Below, piece after piece: positions 22,472 through 33,244 of a DNA stretch of 64,000 nucleotides. Both the position numbers and the translations under genes were made by a program. The notes below the pieces were generated by a model that saw only the letters and a list, made by a program, of their open reading frames with translations, was not told the DNA's origin and made no database searches. The stretch lies in contig AP025040.1 of the NCBI GenBank assembly GCA_036186865.1, forward strand, positions 32,937,448 through 33,001,447, read 5' to 3'. Position 1 is the stretch's first letter; every line of letters begins with the position of its first letter. The stretch comes from Eustoma russellianum (taxonomy: Eukaryota; Streptophyta; Magnoliopsida; Gentianales; Gentianaceae).

Positions 22472-25400
22472 ACAGGTACATAGCTTCAGCCTACATCTTT
22501 GCTCACGGATACTCTATCTGGGGTTCCTCCTCAATGAACACAGCATCAGGGTCCCTGTTCTCTGAAATGTTAAGAGGCAAGTATGAGCGATAACCACCAT
22601 CTTTTAATCGCTCAGCAAGTATTCTTTATAGATACTTCATGTGGATCATACATGGGAAGACAAGTAGTAATAAAGTAACAATATATATAATTACATCTTC
22701 ATTTACAAATGACAGCATTATATATAAGGGTAAAACAGAACATAAGATTTTGCATCATACCTTATGGGTCATATCATTCTTCCTCATCATATCCTTAGCC
22801 TACCTTCCATGCTTGAACACTAATCCATCTTATACTAAGGTCATAACTTACAACCATCACCTCTACGTACATAATCTTCCTTAGTCATCTTAAGGCATCA
22901 TGATTGTGAAAATATACTAATCACCATCTAAGGGCATGATCATGACATGATGCATAAAACGTGACTTTTCATAAATGGCTTTTCGTAAACATGGCTTTTC
23001 ATAAAATAAATTTTCGTAAACATGACTTTTCATAAACATGACATTTCATAAATTGACAAGATTTTCATAACTTGCGTAAAATGACATATTCATAACTTGC
23101 ATAACATGACATTTTCATAACATGAAGACATAACATTTTCATCATTGGCTATAGCACTTTTAATAAGAATAATAACACACGACATACCGATCGATTTCCC
23201 ATGTAGTACATATACAACATAAAACATCATAAACATATGTACATATACTAACGGTGACACGCTATGACGGAGATCCCGTGTCCCAGACCCGGTGTTACAC
23301 TCGGCCATATACGTAATCATATGCCCTTGACATCTATCACCCCGATACCGATGTCACGCCGGCGAACATAACATAGTCATAATCATGAACATAACATAAC
23401 ATATCGTGTGTCAATGAAATCGATCGTCTCGTGTTTATTATTCACATGCATATAATCTTTTAAAACATGATATGCATAAGACAACTTTTAAAACTTTATT
23501 TTCGTGCACATGAGACTTGTTCATATGAAGTATTCTGGTAGTCTACATCTTATAACATCCTCGTTTACTTATTTCTTACTTCATAACTTAAAGAAAATCC
23601 TACTTTGACCATCAAGTGGCCATTCGGCCATAGCAACCCAATCAGCCCCCTTTTCTTCATTTTTCATCTAACACCACTTTCTTAATTTGTATTTTCCAAA
23701 TACAACTCATATTCCAACACTTAAGGAAATTAACTTTTAATTCCTAATTCTTTTAACTCCTCACGTACAAATACCTCAACTTATACCATACTTTATTCAT
23801 TTCCACATATTCTACATAACATGAAACTTAATTCATTATATTACACAAATGGCCTTAAGGCCGAATGTGTATAAATATATGTATATATATATATAATATG
23901 ACGTATATATATATATACCATGATTTATATTCTTGATACCTTAAGCCGTGTATATATATGTATGATTATATCCATGTATACTTCTTTAACATGTCACATT
24001 TCATTTTATCATATTACTACCATTTGGCCGAAAGTTTGGCCATTGATTATACACATTTATATTTCATTTTCCTTCCTTTTATGTACATGTTGTATGTTGT
24101 ATAATTTCATAACTAACATGTACATATTGCTTTCCTTTCTTTTACTTAATCTTAAGATTATAACACCAAGAAAATGCATAATCATAAACATGATGGAAAA
24201 CATAAAAAAGGTGTACTTCTTGGGTCATATTCATCATCTAATACACATCTTGAAGATGGAATGATGAAACTCAAATGGAGTACTCACATAGGCCACTTGG
24301 CCGTGTATATGTGGTGTATATATGAAGATGATGATCATCAAACAACCATTTAGACCATGTATATAAATCATGCTTATGATGCATACATAAACATGTTAAA
24401 GACATGATCTTGAAACCTATGAACACTAAAATACATAAACATACAAACATGATGATCATCATAAAAGAAAACATATTTAAAACATCAAAAGTTGTATTCT
24501 TTGTATACCTTTCTTAAGGTTCTTTATTTCATATCATTTGTTCAAAGTTTATATCTATTTGTATATGTATGTATATTACCGTATGTATGCACTTGTATAT
24601 GTGTATATATATATGATTAACCGTATATATATGTTGCATTTAAATGTATATATAGCCTTTTATATGTATATTTACATATATTTATATATTTATAACATTT
24701 ACAATCATAGGTCTTTCATATTCTTATGACAAAACTTGAACATACTACATGATGATCCCATTTTTAATATAAACATAAGTATTAAATTTGAAATCCATGA
24801 AGGATCTATGAAGAGTACTTGCCTTGGTTCACCTTTCTTACACTTAGATGATGGTTCCTTCACTTGGTTTGGAAGAGATTTCTTCTTCCTTCCTTCCTTG
24901 ATGTACATGGTTTTTAGGGGTTAAAAAGGAGGGTTAGTGAGCAACTTATGGAACTAATCATATAGAAGAATCAAACTTAAACTTCATAAAGTTCTTACCT
25001 TGATTGTCTTTGATCCTAGATGCTACACCCTTCTTGAATCTTTCTTAGTTGATGGAGTGTTTATAGTACTTGGTTTGAGTGATGTTGGTGTGAAGAAAGG
25101 AGAAGAAAATCTTCTCCTTATGGAAGGTGAAGTTTCGGCCTAGAGGGGAAAAAGGAGGGTGTTGGAGTGTTCTTGAGTTTTTCCTTGGAGATAGTATGAA
25201 ATTGGTTGGTTGAAGATGTAATTATGTGAGAGGTTAAAGAAGAAATAATATTCTACTTTCTAAGGGGGTGTGGCCGGCCAAGCATGGGGAAAAATGGGGT
25301 GGGAGACAAACTTTTAGCAAGTATGGGTTGAAGGGATGGGTTAAGGTAAGATTCTTGAGCATGCTATTATTTTGATCTAAGTGTAAGACAAGTTGTCTTC

Positions 25401-25696
25401 TCTTTTCTTTTTCTTTTTCCTTTTCTTTTACTTAGTATGTATATAATTGTTTTTTCTTTTATTTAATGTAGTATAAAATTGTTGTGTCATGTATTTCTTT
25501 TTGATTTAATTTATCCTAATAGTTGAAGTTGTTACCAACTAATTTAATTGGGTTTTTATTGTATAGACTCAAACGTTTGTGATATTTTTGTTAATGTATT
25601 TGGTATACCAGTCTAGTTTTATGAATCGTACACCTACGAAATTATATTTACGGTATTTGAAGTCGTTACGACATAACGAATTTCCGGGTTGTAACA
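22472..25696 (-). mobile_element. Solo LTR G3, second part
   Basis: It starts with the second ACAGG copy of the G1 duplication and continues the LTR begun at 6457, ending GGGTTGTAACA. It is AT-rich and non-coding. Noted inside: repeats built on TTTTCATAACATGAC (~22950-23140), a unit with GGAGATCCCGTGTCCC (~23264-23305), TA-rich microsatellites (~23870-23920 and ~24540-24690) and a CCGGCC-containing stretch near 25270. The short open frames here have no recognisable domain. Confidence 0.8.
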
Positions 25697-25701
25697 GTTT
25701 A

Positions 25702-25928
25702 TATTCCTGTTTGTGGTGTGGTATTCTATAAAATGGAATGATGTAAATCTTCCAGATGAATGGGTCTTGGAAGGAGTAGTAAAAGCTACAAATAAAATAC
25801 ATGAACCAAATACTGAGATCAACAGAATAAGACAATTAAATGATGGATCAGTTAAATTGAGTTTTGCTAGAAGTTTCTCCACTAGAGAAAAAGATAATGC
25901 AGCTATTTCTAGCACAATAAATTTAGGA
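25702..25928 (+). mobile_element. EPRV left arm, continuation, chimeric end
   Basis: The sequence resumes the viral leader (TATTCCTGTTTGTGGTG) and reaches the first half of the primer site (TGGTAT, 25719-25724). It then jumps straight into the movement-protein/coat-protein linker of ORF1 (open frame from 25713, with NDVNLPDEWVLEG). About 900 bases present between these points in the right arm are missing. It ends at 25928 at the inverted junction. The ORF1 piece of 204 bases is repeated in inverted orientation at 28166-28368 with only a few differences. Confidence 0.85.
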
Positions 25929-26881
25929 TTCCATTTTGTAATTGTTTTAATATTCCACCATATCCAATATCTGATGCATCTGTTTTAACTATTTTAAATA
26001 GATCTGGATCTGCTATATATAAGCAGGGTATATCAGATACTAGACTTTTTATTTTCTTAACTACTGAAGTATGTTCTTCAGTCCATATTGGTAGATTTTT
26101 CTTTAATCTATTATGTAATGATTTTGCAATTATTATTATATTTGGAATAAAATCAACAACATAATTTAAAGATCCAAGAAATCTTTGTAATTGATTTTTA
26201 TCCAATCTGGAAATTTGGATGCAAATTCTAGAGATCTTTCTATTGGTAATATTGTTCCTTGGGTTAGATGATGGCCTAAGAATCTTATTTTAGTCTGAAA
26301 TAAAGACATTTTAGATTTGGATAATACCAAACCATTTTTCTTTGCTATATAAAAGAAAGTTTTTAAGTGTTTAAAATGTTCTTCTATTGATTTGGAAAAT
26401 ATTAATACAACATCTATATATACAATGCAAAAATTAGAATAATCCATAAATATATTATTCATAATTCTCTGATATTCAGAAGGTGCATTTTTTAATCCAA
26501 AAGGCATTACTTTCCATTCATATTGACCAAATGGAACTGTGAATGCTGTTTTGTATCTATCCTTTTTAGATATTTGTATTTGCCAAAATCCTGATTTCAT
26601 ATCAAATTTTGAATATATCGATACAGAATGTAATCTTGTTAATAAATCTTTTTTATTAGGTAATGGATATCTTATCCATTTTAACGCTTTATTTATTGGT
26701 TTATAATTTATTACTAATCTAGGTGTTCCTCTTACTATTTCTGCATTTTTATTGACATAAAAAGCAGCACAACTCCAAGGAGACCTTGATTTTTGTATTA
26801 ATCCTTTTGATTTTAGATCTTGTATTTCTTTTTTGCAATGTTTTTCTAATTCAACATTCATCTGAATTGGTCTTGCTTTTG
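25929..26881 (-). pseudogene. EPRV RT-RNase H fragment fused to coat protein by deletion
   Basis: From about 26881 the frame reads KARPIQMN and then RT motifs (PRLVINYK, SKFDMKSGFWQI, FGLKNAPSEYQR). It then reads YIDV where YIDD is expected, so one catalytic Asp is lost. A frame break near 26200 separates this from the connection region (DKNQLQRFLGSL) and the first RNase H motif (KTDASDIGYGG), cut by the inverted junction. At the 5' end it is fused out of frame to the coat-protein start at a CAAAAGCAAGACC stretch. Confidence 0.85.
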
Positions 26882-28440
26882 TAATACATTTATTACTTGA
26901 TATTCTGACATACCATCTATATTCCAAGAATATATTGATTGTGCATTAAAACGATATTGGGAAATAGGTTTTATTTTTAAATCTGTAGACATTTGTACTG
27001 GTACTATAGATTTATCCCATTCTATTTTTTCTACTTTATTACTTTTAGAATTGCTATTCTGGAATTATTCAAATGCTTTGCTTATTTCATTATCTGAGCT
27101 ATCAGAATTATCAGAATTATTTGAAGATTCATTTTCTTCTAAATTATTAATTTTAGAAAAAGTAACTTCTTTTTCTTTATTTCTAGTTCTGCTAGCTATA
27201 GAAGTATTAACATTTGAATCTGTTACTACTTCATTTGTTATAGAATTACTGTTTTCTAAACTTTTTTCTATACGACTTAATTGTTGTTTTATAAATTGAT
27301 TGAAATCATCTTTATTAGATATAGGTTGCATACTAGAAGATGATATTTGAAAGGGTTTGAATAATGGTTGTTTAAATTTTTGATTAGGTAATTCTTCACT
27401 TATAGATTTTGGTTGTGTCTGGTAATATTTTTCTAGCTTATCTAATTGTTTTCCTATTGTATGTAGATGCGTATTTGTATAATTATTTTGTTGAATAATA
27501 TGTTTAGTATTTTTAAGAGAATCTTCTGTCATATTTTTGTAAGGAATAGCTTCTATTGGATTTCCTGATACATCTAATTTTATTCCTGCTAAAGGTGGAT
27601 GATTTGTCACTATCTTTTTTGATGATGTGATGGTTATCCACTCTTTTGGTTTTTCAATTATTGGGTTTAAAGTTTTGAAAGGAAATTTTATATTATTTTG
27701 TGAATCATATATTTGAAACAATCAAAGAAATATGTTTATTTTATGGATATTTATAAATTCATAATATTCTTCTTGTATTTGTTTTCTGATATTGCAATAA
27801 TGTTTAAAAAACCATTCTCTTTTACCAGTATTTTCCTGACTATAAAATTCATTGTGTAAAATAGTTTTATTTACCGTAAATTCTTTTTCTATAACATTCA
27901 ATTCATTTGCAATATTATCTGTTATTGCTGATTGTGTTGGACTATTAGGTTCACTAAAATCTGATTTAGTGTAAATATTTTGTGATGTACTAGGTGCATT
28001 TATATCAGATTTAGAATAATACTCTTTTTTAGAATAAACTGGCCTAGGAATTTCCGTAGAATAATCAGCTTTTCTAAATGAAGAGTTAGCATATTCAACA
28101 TCTGATGTTGAAAATCGTTGTTTTTGGTAAGGAACATCTATCACAGATGGTATCTGTGAAAATCTTCCTAAATTTATTGTGCTAGAAATAGATGCATTAT
28201 CTTTTTCTCTAGTGGAGAAACTTCTAGCAAAACTCAATTTAACTGATCCATCATTTAATTGTCTTATTCTGTTGATCTCAGTATTTGGTTCATGTATTTT
28301 ATTTGTAGCTTTTACTGCTCCTTCCAAGACCCATTCATCTGGAAGATTTACATCATTCCATTTTATAGATCTTGAAATTACAGCATTAGATCTGGTCAGA
28401 TCTGTATGTAGAATCATTGTTTCTTCTTTTTCAAAGAGTG
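26882..28440 (-). pseudogene. EPRV ORF1 linker and coat-protein N-terminus (broken)
   Basis: Downstream of the movement protein one frame runs on with two in-frame stops: TGA at 27724-27722 and TAA at 27067-27065. The first open piece (27722-28519) is genuine only from about 28440 downward and contains NDVNLPDEWVLEG and DGSVKLSF. The second (27065-27721) is Lys/Ser/Asn-rich with a coiled-coil-like stretch and an acidic end. Then comes the start of the coat-protein core (SWNIDGMSEYQV) before the deletion junction at ~26882. No protease follows here. Confidence 0.75.
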
Positions 28441-29070
28441 TTTTGGTTTTAGACCAATAAACATGGAACTCATTACCTTGTAATGAATCCGATATATTAA
28501 AGCCAATGGAATTGATCATGGCAACATATCATATCCATGTGTTTTGATTTGAAGTACCAAAGTTTTCAATATTTGTGTATCTTTTAAGGAACATGAAAAA
28601 TTAGGATAACAATCAAAAGAGATTGGTCCTGTACATAGACTAGACTCGACCGAACTAAAAAGTGATTGTTCAAAGTTATTATGCCTTATATCTCTTAAGA
28701 CTACTAATATTGATGTATCTAAACCTTCTCTTGTTAAAGGTTTAATACCTACTTGTATAAGACCAACATGTAAATATTGATATCCTTTCTTTTTATGTTT
28801 TTCTAGTGATTTATAAGATAGAAGTTGTATTGTTTCAAAAGGTTTAGAGAGTGGAATATCTCTTTCCTCTGTTTTAATTATATAATCTGATTTTAACATA
28901 TTGAATATTGAAGACTCATATATTTCACTCTTCTTAATATTTGGAATGACCCAGTTACTTACCGCTTTGTCAAAATTCTCTATTATTATTTCCTCAGTGT
29001 TGACAATTTTATTCTTATTTGCACATGTTACCGAGCTGCATGAAGCAGATCCTTCGAACATATCCTCCAT
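28441..29070 (-). pseudogene. EPRV movement protein (30K superfamily, broken)
   Basis: It starts at ATG 29070 (MEDMFEGSAS), about 190 bases after the primer site. The core carries the caulimovirid 30K-type features: YLHVGLIQVGIKPL, then VVLRDIRHNNF with the conserved Asp, then TGPISFDCYPNFS. These proteins make tubules for cell-to-cell movement through plasmodesmata. The frame is stopped by TGA at 28518-28516, where a Gly codon is expected, continues for ~34 codons, then shifts frame before joining the linker. The open frame that seems to start at 28519 is out of the viral frame over its first part. Confidence 0.8.
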
Positions 29071-29260
29071 CTTTATATATACTTTCTTTTATATTTGTTT
29101 GGATCTTTGGCTGCAAACACTTTGACGCATACAGGATTTATTGCTCTTCAGATGAGACTGATAACCCAACGTGTACAAAGCAAACACTCACCAAAGATTT
29201 ACAAATATAATCAAAAGATATATAAAACTGAATGATTTGTCGGTAGATCTGAACCGTTTG

Positions 29261-29272
29261 GCTCTGATACCA
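29261..29272 (-). other. EPRV primer binding site (initiator tRNA-Met)
   Basis: GCTCTGATACCA on the plus strand gives TGGTATCAGAGC on the viral strand, complementary to initiator tRNA-Met, as used by all caulimovirids to start minus-strand DNA. It lies between the leader and the movement protein. Confidence 0.88.
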
Positions 29273-29607
29273 CACCACAAACAGGAATATAAACTACCGA
29301 CACCAAAAGATAATAATAATAAACAATAGTAACAAAACAGAAAACAGAAATGTAAACAAAATTAAAAACTGTATGTAAAACAAAAATAAATTAACAAAAT
29401 TTAAATGGGGGTGTAAAATAAATTAACAGAATTTAAATGGGGGTGTTTAAACTCCCCAAGAAGATAAATAAAGAATAGTAAATAAAAAGGGAGAGGGAAT
29501 AAGGTTAGGCGGAACTAATTCCAGCCATATATAATATGTATATTATAATAATATTAATAATATTATAATTAGGCGGTATATACCGACCCAATTATATAGA
29601 TATATAA

Positions 29608-32600
29608 TGTAGCTCCCCGTACTCGGCTACCCCTCGTACGGTGCACCCGCCGTACCTTCCCTTTCGGAAAAGTACAAAGCGTCGATACTTAACTCATAAA
29701 ACCCATGGATAAACATGGATTACAAAGTCATGATCTTAACAGGTAGATAAAAATACGGCAGAATTTGAACCTTAATCCGAAAGCGTCCAATCGCGAATAC
29801 ATAGCAAAATTATACAAACTGAACCGATAGCAAACTATACCGCGGAATTATACAAACATTATCCGAAAAGAATCCGAAAATAGCTTCATCAAAAGCTTCC
29901 TTCATCATTCTCTTAACATCGACTTCAATAACCTATGGGTATGGCACCCTTGGCTCATCATCAATCCACTCGACTTCATTACCTGGCTCTGGGGGAAAAA
30001 TAAATGGGTGAGCGACAAAGTCGCCAGCAAGTATACAATAACACCGTACAATAAAGAGAAAACGGCATACAAGAATCAAACCCCAATTCCTTAAGTTAAA
30101 ACGTACCTGTTAATACCTTTCCGAAGCATCATACTTAAAATCATATCAATACTTAGCTAAGATCTAAATGTCACCACTTAGTTAGATTCTACGTGCTATA
30201 GCCAACTTTACTTCTATGAAAAGGTATCATGCATAATGGGTATGAAAATGTGAATGCGATGCAAATGCAACAGAAAACATTCTTTCTCTACATTTAGACA
30301 TGCTCATAAAAATACTTGAACTTTCTTTCTTTCTTTTAAATCATGCTCATCATAAAACAAGAGAGTGTGTCAGCCTATTATACCAGGCATGACTCGGTTC
30401 TTATAACATGATCACCTTCAGGTCTATTATACCGGACCTGGCTCGGTTCTTATACTCTTCAGACCTATTATACCGGGCCTGGATCGGTTCTTATATTTCA
30501 TCAGACCTATTATACCGGGCCTGGATCGGTTCTTATACTTCTTCAGATCAATTAACCCCGGATATGTAGCGGGTTAAGCTGGCCAGAAGGGACGGAATTC
30601 TTTCAATATAGGAACTTTATATAACACATCAATAAAATCATGAGCATGGAACATATGAGCATGTCAATGCAAGTGCATGGGATGCAACATGGTAAAATGC
30701 ACTTATAATATCATAAGCAACTTTCTTCATGGGCTGAAAAACGATCCAGCAGCATGTCCTGTAGTGCCCAGCCTCAAAATCAACCTTTTGAGCTTATTTT
30801 CCAGAAACTAAAAATATGGACATGCACCACATGATCTTAACTACATTCTGTAAAAATTTCATGCGATTTCGACAAGCGTAGATACCTTAATAAAAATAAT
30901 TCCCAACAAGGGTACAACAGAAATTCTGTTGTACTCTCAACTCCATTCCTTACCTTGTCTCCATCCATAACTTATTATGGGGCTCACTTAGCACCTGGAA
31001 ATATTTCCTCTTCCTTTCATGAACAATATCCAAATGCCCATTCACCAAAACAAGTCAAAATAAATACAATACAAGTCATACAAGCACAAAGGGCCAATCT
31101 GTCCTGTTTTCCAGAATGTTACACCAACTTTACCTCAATGGTTTACCACCAAGATCAATAGATAAAATCAATTTCTTTACATGGATACTTAGCTCTATGT
31201 CTTAAGTACTTCTTGTAAAAATTTCAGGTCAATCCAAGATGTTTAAGGCACTTAAATAATTTTTCTCTCTAAGGTGGTACAACCAGAAACTGTTTTGACC
31301 CCTTGATACTAAAAATTCATTTCTGACCAATCCACAATTGATTTTCCAGAAATTCCAACTCCTCAATAAAATAGACATAATAAGCTACGACCACACCAAA
31401 AATAAGCTCAATCCAACGTTTAGAAGGTCCTTAACTAAGTCCATCAATTTGGCATAAAATCTGTCCAGAACTCTGTTTTCAACCAACATGCATAGAAGTA
31501 TCCTTTCCTTCCTAATTTTGTTCTTTAGCCTATAATCCAAGTTAATGGTCATTCAATAGACATAATAAGGCTTCCCTATACTAATTCAAGTCTCTTTTTA
31601 GCATGCAAAAGTCGTTCATATGGGCTGTTCATTCCTTCTAAACAAAACAGTCCTCTAGTCCAACAATTTCACATATTAAAATCACTAAAAATGCTAGGTT
31701 TCATACCAATCATGTCTCATTCAATATCAAACATAGGGCAGTCCCTAATCCATCACTTTTAGCTCTTATTTCAAGTTTAAACATGCTTTATATTGCAACA
31801 TAAGAGAGGTCTATCATCCAACCTTTCAAAACATAAGAAAAGGTAACAACTTAGGCATATTTTCACTAAAATCATGTCTTAGGCTTCTAGACATTCAAGT
31901 ATGCACATAATCACATATATTGTAAGGGGTTAAAGTATACTTGCCTCTTCAAGCTAAAGCTTTTGTCTTTGCTTGGTTATGAAGTGAGATGTGATGAAAT
32001 CCTTCACCTTCTTCACCTTAAGCATACGGTTTTAAGGGAATGAAATGAAAAGATTAGTTCTTTATTCAATAGAGGAAATAGGATAGGTTTGAGGGCTAGA
32101 GCATCTTACCAAAATGAGCTTGGAATGGAGATTCAAGCACCACAATATGTCACCACCTAAGAAAGTTGAAGGCTTTCACCTATTTCAACCATGAAACCCA
32201 CGGTTTTGGGTATGGAGAAAGAGAGTTCATGTGAGCTTCATTCTTTACCAAAATGAGAATTCTCTTAAGGAAACTTGGAACAAGACTTACCTAGATGTCT
32301 TCTTGAGTCTTGGAAGTGAAGTTGAACTTCTATCCTCCAAGATGAAAGGGGCGAAATGTTGGTGAGGGAGATGAGGGAACTTTTGCTAAGTGTTGCTCTT
32401 GCTTGAATGTGTCTTGAGAGGAGTCTCAAGATGACAAGAAGGTAGATGTTTCTAGAAAGGTTTAAAACATGATAGGGGGCGGTTTTGGAGGGAGATTTGT
32501 GAAGGTTAGGGCTTTCTTGAGTGTTAATCAAGGTCAAGTTAGTATAACCTTGGTTACTTTATTCAACTATAGTTACTTTTGGGCTAACCCAAGTTACTTT

Positions 32601-33208
32601 ATCAAATCATGGTTATCTTAACCTTGGTTTAAGGGAAGAGTAACCATGGTAGGTTTTGAAATCCTCCATGGTTAATTAGGCATGATGGCCGATTTTAGGT
32701 TGGGGTCTTTATGACCTCAACCACACTACTTCCTTCTTTAATGAGTTGTCTTAACTTGTTCCTTAAATGCATGTCTATTTTATTTTCTATTTATTCCTTG
32801 CATAATAACTTCTTGTCTTATTATTTTAACTAATAAAATTGGCTAGAAATTTCTAGAACATCTCCATGTATAGGCCGAAATTTTTAGGCTTCTTGGGCCA
32901 TTTGATATTTCTTGTAACTTTAGTTCATATACTATATTGTTTCGTATATTTTATTGTATTCTAAGATTAGCATATGTATGCATACATATTTCATATGCAC
33001 GCACATACATATATATTGGTATGTATGGTTCATATAACTCTACATTTCATGTATTACTTTCTTGAAGTTTCCCTTATTTAATTTGGCTTGGTATCACCTT
33101 AATAATGATTAAGTGAAGAGGCTTAAGTAACATGCGCTAAAAGAAATTTCCGCTTTCATTCCATCTCATATTCATAGTTTTCACGTACATGATCGTTGGG
33201 GTACAACA
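29608..33208 (-). repeat. G2 LTR, left copy (3601 bp)
   Basis: From TGTAGCTCCCCGTACTCGG to GTTGGGGTACAACA; it is the 3' LTR in element orientation. It contains a short array near 30410-30560 of units with CTATTATACCGGGCCTGG and CGGTTCTTATA. It is non-coding apart from short frames without domains; one 68-codon frame (30955-31161) is simply repeated in the other LTR at 39700-39906. It lacks ~25 bases present near 38610 in the right copy. Confidence 0.9.
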
Positions 33209-33222
33209 TCCTTGCCCCCTTC
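33209..33222 (-). other. G2 polypurine tract
   Basis: The minus strand reads AAGGGGGCAAGGA directly before the LTR start TGTTGTACCCC, the expected plus-strand primer position. Confidence 0.7.
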
Positions 33223-33244
33223 AATAAAGTTTCGTCCCCGAAAC

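Larger units (their letters stand above)
25929..29607 (-). mobile_element. EPRV right arm, first part (RT fragment, coat, movement protein, leader)
   Basis: Read on the minus strand from 29607: leader, primer site, movement protein, linker, start of coat protein, then an internal deletion into RT and RNase H, ending at the inverted junction 25928/25929. It continues at 41954 beyond element G2, whose TATAA duplication is at 29603-29607 and 41954-41958. With the other part it forms more than one genome unit in circular permutation (PR-RT-RH-ORF2-leader-MP-CP-RT), as expected for integrated concatemers. Confidence 0.88.

Noticed and set aside
28441..28519. Start of the apparent 265-codon frame at 28519 as a separate viral gene
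   Set aside because: The movement-protein frame continues through this segment in another phase after a stop; the 28519 start is off-frame until a frameshift joins the linker.
29261..29272. tRNA-Met gene suggested by the TGGTATCAGAGC matches
   Set aside because: Only the 12-base primer complement is present, next to LTR or leader ends; no cloverleaf is encoded.
30955..31161. 68-codon frame, duplicated at 39700-39906 with few changes
   Set aside because: Both copies lie in the two LTRs of G2, so the duplication is explained by the LTR; no domain or coding bias seen.
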